Shown: one piece after another, positions 15,366 through 21,255 of the stretch
Layout of the letters: each line of letters starts with the position of its first letter
How positions within the stretch are numbered: the stretch's first letter is position 1
Assembly: GCA_051649785.1 (NCBI GenBank)
Contig: JBOFHT010000044.1
Span: forward strand, 1 to 21,255
Direction: 5' to 3'
Origin: JBOFHT01 sp051649785
Lineage (GTDB): Archaea; Methanobacteriota; Methanobacteria; Methanobacteriales; Methanobacteriaceae
DNA: 21,255 nt
Made by a program: the position numbers and the translations under genes
The notes under the pieces: generated by a model
What the model saw: only the letters and a program-made list of their open reading frames with translations
Told to the model about the DNA's origin: nothing
The model's database searches: none

Positions 15366-15642
15366 GTAGAACTAGGGATAGTTGTAATATCATTACAATA
15401 AAATAATCATAATATAGTTTAATACAATTTAATCCCTAATAACTTCTTTTTTTATTTTTATTTCCATTATCATGGTGTTCATTTTACTTTTATTATAAAT
15501 TTTATTATCCTATTTCATTGTTAATTAATTATTCTTGATTTTTAATTCATAGATTTTAGCCATAATTTTTAATTTATTGTAGAGTTCATGATTTTTCCAT
15601 TCACTGTTTATATTATGTATTTCATATTTAGTAGTTATCTTA
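15366..15642. other. AT-rich intergenic region, no gene seen
   Basis: Between the DUF308 gene and the nucleotidyltransferase gene, T-rich stretches at 15443-15462 probably terminate the upstream transcript. No coding frame, structured RNA or clear TATA box was found in the remainder. Confidence 0.4.
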
Positions 15643-15699
15643 TTGTAATCTTTAGTAAATTTTGTAATTTTTAGTAAAATTAGCAATTTTTAGTTTTTT
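15643..15699. repeat. Three 19-bp direct repeats before nucleotidyltransferase gene
   Basis: Units start at 15643, 15662 and 15681. The first two read TTGTAATCTTTAGTAAATT and TTGTAATTTTTAGTAAAAT; the third, TAGCAATTTTTAGTTTTTT, is more diverged. They end 9 bases before the GTG start, where the promoter and leader should lie, so they could be regulator sites. The spacing is just under two helical turns. Confidence 0.55.
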
Positions 15700-15708
15700 A
15701 GAAGTTTT

Positions 15709-17067
15709 GTGATTGTAATGATTGGTATTAGTGCAGATTTTGACCCATTACATTTGGGGCATGTGAAATTAATTGAAAAAGGAAGAGAAATAGCTGAAGA
15801 AACAGGGGATGATGTATCCATATATCTTAATAAAGGGTATAGTGCAAACCATGCTCCATTTTTTACAAGCTATGAAGCACGACGTGAAATGGCATTGGCT
15901 GCAGGTGCAGATAAAGTGGTGCCAATTGAAGGATTACACCACCGACTTACTCTTGCATATTCAGTTCCTATTAGAATAGCTATGATGATTGAAGATGGTG
16001 TAGTTGACTATGTTGATGCAGCTAATGTTTCCACTTCTAAAATTATCAAATACTCTGAAAAATTTGTTAAACAAGGAATTTTTGTTGGAATTCCACGTGA
16101 TCTCCCAAACAGAAATGTAATTCGTTGGTTTGCTGTTAATGAGTTTTTAAAAGGAAAGTATGGACGAAATATGAAGTTCCATATAATTAAAGAGCTTCAA
16201 GTTGGAGAAAAAGTTTCAGGAAGATATATTAGAAAATCCATTATTGATAATGATATGATTATTCCTGAAGATATTAAAGAGCTACTTCCAAAATCAACTA
16301 CAAAAATACTTCAACGTGAAATAAAAAATAATAATATTCTAACTGAAAGAGATATTAGTGAAACAACAAAAAGAATGAATAAATATTCACGTTCTGCATT
16401 AATGAAAATGTCTTACTTAAGTGGTAATTGCCTAAATAGTATTATTGAAAATAGGTTCTATTATGATGAAGAGTCACTATGGGCAACATTCCGTAGGGCT
16501 GGATATGGTCCAGTTTTAACACGTTTAGCTATTAGTTCAATAACCGAAGGTGTAAGTAGGGAAGAAGTTCTCCATCTTATGAGAGAATATGAAGCAAAAG
16601 GTGTTATTCCTCCTGAACAAAATATAGATAAAGTAATTGGGAGAGCTTGGTATATAGCTAATGAAAATAAAAAAGGAATTCATTCTTCAGAGGCACATGA
16701 AAAATTTATATCCTCTAAAATAGAATTTAAAGATAATGAAATTCCATTTGAACTTGAAGGTGGATTAAATTTAACTAGTTCTGAAACTAGAAAACTTAAT
16801 AAAGCACTGGATATTAAAGAATTAGCATCGGTAAACTCAGAGCTTGATGCTCCAACTATTTCAACTGATTTATTTATAGATAAAAATGGAAAAATTGCTT
16901 GTGATATCCGTACTGGTAAATTTAAAATAAAAAGCCCGCTACGTCTTCCAGCAGAAATAGCTACTTATCTTAGGCTTTTAATAGATTCTCATTTTATACC
17001 ATTATCTGCTTGTTTAATTCAACAAGAAAGAGGATTAAGAGTTAAAATAACTATTTATAATAAATAA
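15709..17067 (+). CDS. TmcAL/YlbM-like HxGH nucleotidyltransferase
   Basis: This is a 452-residue cytoplasmic protein. The N-terminal nucleotidyltransferase motif FDPLHLGHVKLIEKG (about 11-25, H15 and H18) corresponds to the NPFHNGH motif of bacterial tRNA(Met) cytidine acetate ligase (TmcAL, YlbM). Further likeness is seen in SYEARREMALAAGADKVVPIEG (54-75) and VSGRYIRKSI (169-178), the equivalents of the family's adenylate-binding and ISxxxIR segments. Residues 215-310 and the C-terminus (to 452) are helical and archaeal-specific. TmcAL makes N4-acetylcytidine at the wobble position of elongator tRNA(Met) from acetate and ATP; whether this archaeal relative does so is unknown. The start is GTG at 15709 (AGAAG 4 bases before) or ATG at 15718. 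Confidence 0.65.
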   Translation: MIVMIGISADFDPLHLGHVKLIEKGREIAEETGDDVSIYLNKGYSANHAPFFTSYEARREMALAAGADKVVPIEGLHHRLTLAYSVPIRIAMMIEDGVVDYVDAANVSTSKIIKYSEKFVKQGIFVGIPRDLPNRNVIRWFAVNEFLKGKYGRNMKFHIIKELQVGEKVSGRYIRKSIIDNDMIIPEDIKELLPKSTTKILQREIKNNNILTERDISETTKRMNKYSRSALMKMSYLSGNCLNSIIENRFYYDEESLWATFRRAGYGPVLTRLAISSITEGVSREEVLHLMREYEAKGVIPPEQNIDKVIGRAWYIANENKKGIHSSEAHEKFISSKIEFKDNEIPFELEGGLNLTSSETRKLNKALDIKELASVNSELDAPTISTDLFIDKNGKIACDIRTGKFKIKSPLRLPAEIATYLRLLIDSHFIPLSACLIQQERGLRVKITIYNK

Positions 17068-17085
17068 TTAAAAAAAATAATATAT

Positions 17086-17121
17086 ACTCATATCTATATT
17101 CATAATATTTAGGATATGAGT
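17086..17121. terminator. 9-bp inverted repeat between convergent genes
   Basis: ACTCATATC (17086-17094) and GATATGAGT (17113-17121) are perfect complements with an 18-base spacer, placed in the 53-base gap between two convergent genes. It overlaps the first base of the minus-strand gene's stop codon. An A-run upstream on the plus strand (17069-17078) gives a T-run after the stem for the minus-strand transcript. It probably serves as a terminator, mainly for that gene. Confidence 0.6.
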
Positions 17122-18236
17122 TAATATACTTTAATAATGCTTCTAACACTAGCACATGTTTTAGTATAGTCTATGTTACCATGTGTTTTAGAAACAAGAG
17201 TAGATTCAAAGTTAATCCACTTTCCATCTATTTTGAATTGAACCCATCTATGATTATATGATGATTTACTTGCACCTTCAACAACTCTAACAGTGTAATT
17301 ATTAGCTTTAAGTACTTTTGCAGCCCAATCAGCTAATCCCCAGCAGTCTCCACCTCTATTTTTTTCAACAGCACTATAAGTAGTACCTAAACCTGATCCA
17401 TGGCGGAAATTTTTTCCAATATATTGTTGCAATATACGCATTCCATCAGTCCCAGTCAAATTATTAAGTGCTTGAACAGATAGCTTAGTATCATTTAAAC
17501 TTGGATTAACACTAGTTTTTATTTTTATTGAACTAGGAAGTTTTTTAGTTTTTTCATAACTAGAAAGAATAGATGCAAAGTTATAAATTGTATCTTCATA
17601 TTTTAATTGTCCTAAATGTGTATTACCATAATTAGGGGCTATTTTATTTTTATTTATAAAATTACTAGTTCTTTTTGCTAAATCAACATAATTATTTTTA
17701 CTTAAAGTTTTATTAATGAAAACTCCATTAGGGTTTGTAGCAGATTTAACATTTTTAACTGTAATTTTAGAATTAATTGCTGAATTTGGACTAGAATTAA
17801 TTTTAACAATAGCTGAAGAACTTAAATAAAGGTATTGTGATCTTGTATATTTTTTTCCAGAGATAGTTACATATGCTGGCAAAACACCATTTTTGTCATA
17901 GTATTTTTTAATATATGTAGATGCACTGGCAATATCTTTTACTGTTAGTTTAGTTGTTACAGTAGCTGTTTTTGTTTTAAATACAGTTGTACTAGATACT
18001 TTATAGCTATTATCACTATTATCACTATTATTATTATTATTATTATTTAGAATAATGCCATTAACGGATGTTGCCGCAGATACAGTTCCAATACAAAGTA
18101 CTAAAATTAAAGATAAAAAGAATAAAATTGGAATTGATTTTTTTATAAATTTATTAATCTTATTAGATTTTTTTATTTTAAAATCATTTAATTGATTTGT
18201 TTGAGTTAATTGGGACTCAGCTTTTAAATTTGAAAT
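17121..18236 (-). CDS. Secreted pseudomurein-binding transglutaminase-like peptidase, ATT start
   Basis: This is a 371-residue exported cell-wall protein. A charged N-terminus (1-33) is followed by a signal-type hydrophobic segment (about 34-52, ending TVSAATS), then an Asn7 linker (64-70). Pseudomurein-binding repeat 1 is at about 97-145 (YIKKYYDKNGVLPAYVTI, YLYL), and a weaker second repeat at about 180-227. A transglutaminase/C71-like core spans about 260-371, with GGDCWGLADW (Cys298), NHRWVQF (His329) and KWINFEST, where Glu344 stands at the usual Asp position. It probably binds and cuts pseudomurein peptide links. No in-frame ATG, GTG or TTG exists between the upstream stop (18252-18254) and residue 119, so ATT at 18236, six bases after AGGAGGT, is the best start. 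The TTG at 17882 would lose the signal and half of repeat 1. Confidence 0.8.
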   Translation of the reverse strand: MSNLKAESQLTQTNQLNDFKIKKSNKINKFIKKSIPILFFLSLILVLCIGTVSAATSVNGIILNNNNNNNSDNSDNSYKVSSTTVFKTKTATVTTKLTVKDIASASTYIKKYYDKNGVLPAYVTISGKKYTRSQYLYLSSSAIVKINSSPNSAINSKITVKNVKSATNPNGVFINKTLSKNNYVDLAKRTSNFINKNKIAPNYGNTHLGQLKYEDTIYNFASILSSYEKTKKLPSSIKIKTSVNPSLNDTKLSVQALNNLTGTDGMRILQQYIGKNFRHGSGLGTTYSAVEKNRGGDCWGLADWAAKVLKANNYTVRVVEGASKSSYNHRWVQFKIDGKWINFESTLVSKTHGNIDYTKTCASVRSIIKVY

Positions 18237-18242
18237 ATTTTT

Positions 18243-18279
18243 ACCTCCTAGCTAAGTAGGATACTTAGTAAATATATAC
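18243..18279 (-). promoter_or_regulatory. Promoter, 17-bp palindrome and ribosome binding site of the wall protein gene
   Basis: On the minus strand a TATA box TGTATATATTT lies at about 18271-18281. It is followed by CTAAGTA-TCC-TACTTAG (18268-18252), a perfect 7-bp inverted repeat, and then AGGAGGT (18249-18243). The transcript should begin near 18250, so the palindrome fills the space between TATA box and start point, the usual place for a repressor operator. The TATA-to-ATT distance (about 39) nearly equals the TATA-to-ATG distance of the second pstS (about 38). Confidence 0.6.
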
Positions 18280-18304
18280 ATTTAAGAATAATACAATATA
18301 ATAA

Positions 18305-18339
18305 AATACAATACTTAATGCAATGCTCAATGCAATGCT
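18305..18339. repeat. Three 11-bp repeats with 12-bp period upstream of the wall protein promoter
   Basis: AATACAATACT (18305-18315), AATGCAATGCT (18317-18327) and AATGCAATGCT (18329-18339) are spaced exactly 12 bp apart; a weaker AATACAATATA lies at 18290-18300. They sit about 25-65 bp upstream of the TATA box of the minus-strand gene. This could be a multimeric regulator site, or simple tandem duplication. Confidence 0.6.
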
Positions 18340-18450
18340 TTTGTTTATTTAATTAATATAATTTTTTTAAAATTACATATATAAATGTTTTGAAAAATAG
18401 CTAAATAATAAGGTTATTAGAAAAAATAAGTAAAAAAATAGCTTTAAATT

Positions 18451-18474
18451 AAAAAGAGCATAGTCTTTCCTATG
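18451..18474 (-). terminator. Hairpin and T-run after ccdA
   Basis: Read on the minus strand, CATAG-GAAAGA-CTATG (18474-18459) is a 5-bp stem, followed by CTCTTTTT and later a T7 run (18438-18432). It lies 40 bases past the ccdA stop. A second small dyad, TATTCA/TGAATA (18491-18506), lies between. It ends the thioredoxin-ccdA transcript. Confidence 0.5.
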
Positions 18475-18513
18475 TCTAAAATTTAAGTTATATTCATTAT
18501 TGAATAAGCAATT

Positions 18514-19365
18514 TTAGTATCCTATGACCTGAACTAATAATAGATATACTCCGCCGATTAATATTAATAATCCTGATATTTTATTAATTAAACTGGATTT
18601 AGCTCCTATTTTTTGAATATTAATGGATGATATTGCTAATCCTATAATAAAAATGCTTATAGAAAAGCCTATTACGTATAATATAATATTTAAGCCACTA
18701 TAAAAAGGTTCACCACTACTAACTGAAAATGATATTAGTGCAATTAAATATGAGCCATAACATGAAGACCAAGCAAGAGAACTTAATAATCCTGCTGTAA
18801 ATGATTTTTTAGATAAGTTTAAGCTATTTTTAGTGTATGATTTTTTATTTTCAAAATTAATATTAAAATGGCTTTCATCAATATTGCTGGCATTAATATC
18901 ATTATTATGGAGTTCCACTTGATTATTATCATTATTAGTGCCATTAATTCTATTTTGGATATTTATATTATTCCTACTATTTGAACTATTTTTCTTACAG
19001 ATATTAGTACTATTATTAACAGTTCTATTAACTTTATTGGTAATATTAGAGTTAAAAATATTAATACTTGATTTTAAAGGAAGTAACATTAATATGCCAA
19101 TTATAATTATTATAAATGAAGCTATAAAACGAATATATTGGATATAATAATTGATAGCTGCTGTAAACCCTATTGTTACTAAAATTACAATAATAAATAT
19201 TATTGAAAACCCTAAAATAAATGATATTAGTTCGCTTTTTGTCTTTTTAGAAATAAAGTATCCAACTAATACTGGAATAACGGGTAGTATGCAAGGGGAT
19301 AAAACTGAAGCTACTCCTGCTAAAAATGAAAAAATAGGGAGAATGTTAAGGGCTAAACTGTCCAT
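18514..19365 (-). CDS. ccdA: CcdA-like transmembrane thiol-disulfide reductase with Asn-rich loop
   Basis: This is a CcdA/DsbD-type membrane protein that passes electrons across the membrane through a cysteine pair. It has 283 residues and six hydrophobic segments in two groups of three. The conserved cysteines are C25 in VASVLSPCILPVIP and C202 in LAWSSCYGSYL, each near the start of its half. The halves are joined by about 80 residues (101-180) rich in Asn, Ser, Ile and Lys, far longer than the short linker usual in CcdA; it lies between membrane segments three and four. It follows the thioredoxin-fold gene after 45 bases, and the two form a likely operon. The ribosome binding site is weak. 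Cytochrome c maturation is unlikely in this kind of methanogen, so the targets are probably exported thiol proteins. Confidence 0.85.
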   Translation of the reverse strand: MDSLALNILPIFSFLAGVASVLSPCILPVIPVLVGYFISKKTKSELISFILGFSIIFIIVILVTIGFTAAINYYIQYIRFIASFIIIIIGILMLLPLKSSINIFNSNITNKVNRTVNNSTNICKKNSSNSRNNINIQNRINGTNNDNNQVELHNNDINASNIDESHFNINFENKKSYTKNSLNLSKKSFTAGLLSSLAWSSCYGSYLIALISFSVSSGEPFYSGLNIILYVIGFSISIFIIGLAISSINIQKIGAKSSLINKISGLLILIGGVYLLLVQVIGY

Positions 19366-19410
19366 AATAATCTTTAAGATATACTAAATTCATGAGATAT
19401 AAATTAATAC

Positions 19411-19896
19411 TTAAATAATACTTAACAATTCACTTGCAGAACGAAACCCTGGAATTTCATCGACTTTGTTTCCATTTGGATCTAGAATAATAATAGTAGG
19501 ATAACTAAATACATTATATTTGGAACATAAATCTGGATTTTCATCCCCATCAATAGCTACAGGAATATAATTATTGTTAATTGTTTTTTGAACATTAGAA
19601 TCTGTGAATGTCTCATCATTCATTTGTTTACAATAAGAACACCAGTTTGCTTCAAAATAAACAAGTACTTTTTTATTAGAACTTTTAGCTTCTTCAATAG
19701 CAGAATCAAGATTATTTTGCCATTTAATTCCATTTGTAACACTTAAATTATTGTGACTAGTGGAAATAGGGGATTGGAGATTATCACCACTTAAAACTTC
19801 ATCTACTACACCAATAGATATTAATGATATAATTCCTACAATAAGAACAGCTATGATAATTAGTATAATTGCTAATCTTGTATTTGAAGATTTCAT
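19411..19896 (-). CDS. Membrane-anchored thioredoxin-fold protein
   Basis: This 161-residue protein has an N-terminal membrane anchor (about 8-29, IAIILIIIAVLIVGIISLIS) and a thioredoxin domain outside the membrane (about 55-161). The active site is WCSYC (C86 and C89) in VYFEANWCSYCKQM, and the cis-proline is P133 in FSYPTIIILD. The form NWCSYCKQMNDETFTD resembles the thioredoxin_7/DsbD-gamma-like group that receives electrons from CcdA. C124 (PDLCSKYNV) is an extra cysteine. It is the first gene of a two-gene unit with ccdA, fitting a role as the outer-face disulfide reductase. The start ATG has no strong ribosome binding site. The upstream 96 bases are AT-rich. Confidence 0.88.
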   Translation of the reverse strand: MKSSNTRLAIILIIIAVLIVGIISLISIGVVDEVLSGDNLQSPISTSHNNLSVTNGIKWQNNLDSAIEEAKSSNKKVLVYFEANWCSYCKQMNDETFTDSNVQKTINNNYIPVAIDGDENPDLCSKYNVFSYPTIIILDPNGNKVDEIPGFRSASELLSII

Positions 19897-19992
19897 ATAT
19901 ATTATTTATATTATTTCTCGTATTAATAATTTTTTAATAAAACTATGTCTCAATACATTTTTTTTTTATTTGTTTTAATTAACTCACTTAAT

Positions 19993-21054
19993 TCATAGTT
20001 CAACTGATTCAAATACTTTTTTACTAGCTTTTACTATTTTTGAATTAGGCTTTTTTGGACTTACTTCTGATAAAAAATCAATTAATTCTTCCATTTCTTC
20101 TATTTTCCGATTTGAATTTAATTTAGAGTTATTTATTCTAGACTTTGCAGATTTTTTAAATTCTTCTCCTTCACTTATACCAATCAAATCAAATAATTCC
20201 TCTTCTAATCCCAATTCTTTAGCATTTTCAAAACTTTCTATTAAAATAGCACTTAATGGCTTAGTATAAGTACTTCTAAGCATCTTTAAAGTCGAAGCAT
20301 CACCAATATTTTCAGAAATAACTTTAAAATTAATCCCATAATTTTTTAGAATATCTAGTTTATTAGCATACTTTCCAGAAGCTATTATGTTGATATTATG
20401 GAGGTTATTTTTATTATCTATATTATTATCATTACCATTTTCACTATTATTTTCATTTTCAGTTTTATTATTATTACTCACTTTTCCAATAATAGCCCCA
20501 TCAACAAAATTAAATCCATTATTATAATTATTACTACTATTATTTTCATTTTCATTTTCATTTTCTTTGTTTTCAATAAAATTAGCTATTTTAAAAGTAG
20601 TTTTAGGAGAAATATTATTTAAATCAATATATATTTTAGATATAGTATTTGTATTATTATCATTATTATCTGCATTATTTTTATTTCTCTTATTGATGTA
20701 ACTATTAGCTATTTTGGCAACTTCAATGGCAGATTTAGGGCTAACTGATGAAATTATGATTTCAGACTTTTCAAATAATTCTTCGTAACTATTAACTTTA
20801 TTAATTTTATTAGATATTTGATTATTATGATCATTGGCTAAATTATTAATTAAATCATTTGTCTTTTTACTTCTACCTATAACATAGCTAAATATTTTTA
20901 ATGTATTTCTTGTAGTGGAAACATTATTATCATTATTATCCGTATTATTTGTATTATTATTATTATTACAATTCGATTCATTATCAATTGATCTAATCAT
21001 TACTTTTGATATATTGTATGCTACTTCTCCAAAACCTATAAAACCTACTTTCAT
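19993..21054 (-). CDS. NAD(P)-binding DUF1932 dehydrogenase-like protein with Asn-rich insertions
   Basis: This is a 353-residue protein related to the 6-phosphogluconate/3-hydroxyacid dehydrogenase superfamily. Residues 1-12 hold the nucleotide-binding GFIGFGEVA motif. EIIISSVSPKSAIEVAK (98-114), IYIDLNNISPKTTFKIA (141-157) and FVDGAIIGKV (183-192) are the usual Rossmann-domain landmarks. The C-terminal helical part (about 250-350) matches DUF1932, beginning GDASTLKMLRSTYTKPLSAILIES. The core is broken by Asn/Glu/Asp low-complexity inserts at about 24-46, 121-137, 163-180 and 193-220, all at positions expected to be surface loops. The reaction and substrate are unknown. No partner gene is linked; the next gene, also on the minus strand, ends 117 bases upstream. 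Confidence 0.8.
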   Translation of the reverse strand: MKVGFIGFGEVAYNISKVMIRSIDNESNCNNNNNTNNTDNNDNNVSTTRNTLKIFSYVIGRSKKTNDLINNLANDHNNQISNKINKVNSYEELFEKSEIIISSVSPKSAIEVAKIANSYINKRNKNNADNNDNNTNTISKIYIDLNNISPKTTFKIANFIENKENENENENNSSNNYNNGFNFVDGAIIGKVSNNNKTENENNSENGNDNNIDNKNNLHNINIIASGKYANKLDILKNYGINFKVISENIGDASTLKMLRSTYTKPLSAILIESFENAKELGLEEELFDLIGISEGEEFKKSAKSRINNSKLNSNRKIEEMEELIDFLSEVSPKKPNSKIVKASKKVFESVEL

Positions 21055-21171
21055 AAAATCACTAGTAATAATATTGTTTTAAAATAGAATTATATTATAA
21101 TAATTATAATTAATAAAATATATGATAAAATATTTAATTAAATGGGCGGTAAAGTGGTTAATATAGTTAAA

Positions 21172-21255
21172 TCAGTTAATTTTAGCTAAAACATTATCTA
21201 ATTCATTAACTTTAAGATCTTTAGATATGGCACTACACTTAGCACAAAGAAGAGC
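21172..21255 (-). CDS. C-terminal end of an unrecognised gene with a CxxC motif
   Basis: On the minus strand an open frame enters from the window edge and ends at TGA (21172-21174) after 27 codons. The visible tail contains LCAKCSAISKDLKVNELD, with two Cys spaced CAKC, then a helix-like acidic/Lys stretch ending AKIN. CxxC suggests metal binding, but too little is present to name a family. Codon use is like the neighbours. The next gene starts 117 bases downstream. Confidence 0.55.
   Translation of the reverse strand, partial: ALLCAKCSAISKDLKVNELDNVLAKIN

Noticed and set aside
17880..17882. TTG as start of the pseudomurein-binding protein
   Set aside because: It would cut a pseudomurein-binding repeat in half and remove the signal segment; there is no ribosome binding site before it.
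18938..19147. Plus-strand Leu/Ile-rich frame opposite ccdA
   Set aside because: It is the reverse reading of the Asn-rich linker, and ccdA on the other strand is well supported.

Overview
The window is a strongly AT-rich archaeal segment that reads as a member of the Methanobacteriales, most likely Methanobrevibacter. Four things point there. There is a six-gene pyruvate:ferredoxin oxidoreductase operon (porCDABEF), with the two extra polyferredoxins PorE and PorF known from hydrogenotrophic methanogens. There is a secreted protein with pseudomurein-binding repeats and a transglutaminase-like peptidase core; pseudomurein is the wall polymer of this order. There is a methanogen-type dihydropteroate-synthase-like protein. 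Promoters are archaeal TATA boxes, and starts are preceded by GGTGA/GGAGG-type ribosome binding sites. The species cannot be named from the sequence alone.

Region 1 (1-6881) is a phosphate-uptake locus: two PstS phosphate-binding paralogues, permeases PstC and PstA (4-bp overlap), ATPase PstB and regulator PhoU, ended by a hairpin plus T-run. A small 2TM membrane protein lies on the minus strand between the two pstS genes. The cluster has an unusual amount of dyad structure at its 5' ends: a duplicated 17-bp dyad upstream of the second pstS, a leader before pstC that can fold in two exclusive ways, and a 9-bp stem enclosing the ribosome binding site and start codon of pstB.

Region 2 (6982-8688, minus) is a single dihydropteroate-synthase-like gene, probably starting at TTG. 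It is divergent from region 3, separated by about 500 bp of AT-rich sequence.

Region 3 (9198-13396) is the por operon. PorC, PorD, PorA and PorB form the core enzyme; PorE and PorF are dicluster or tetracluster ferredoxin-like proteins. An 8-bp plus 6-bp inverted repeat separates porB from porE.

Region 4 (13621-17067, plus) holds three apparently unlinked genes: a class I fumarase alpha subunit with an Asn/Cys-rich tail, a DUF308/HdeD-like membrane protein, and a TmcAL/YlbM-like HxGH nucleotidyltransferase preceded by three 19-bp repeats.

Region 5 (17121-21255, minus) holds the pseudomurein-binding transglutaminase protein, a CcdA plus thioredoxin pair for thiol-disulfide transfer across the membrane, a Rossmann-fold/DUF1932 dehydrogenase-like protein, and the last 27 codons of a further gene. 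The wall protein has no in-frame ATG, GTG or TTG upstream of its signal peptide. It appears to start at ATT behind a perfect AGGAGGT, with a 17-bp palindrome between its TATA box and its start. The fumarase, CcdA and dehydrogenase-like proteins carry Asn-rich low-complexity insertions built from AAT/AAC/GAT/GAA codons, the same composition as many of the intergenic spacers.

No rRNA, tRNA, CRISPR array, transposase or phage gene was recognised.
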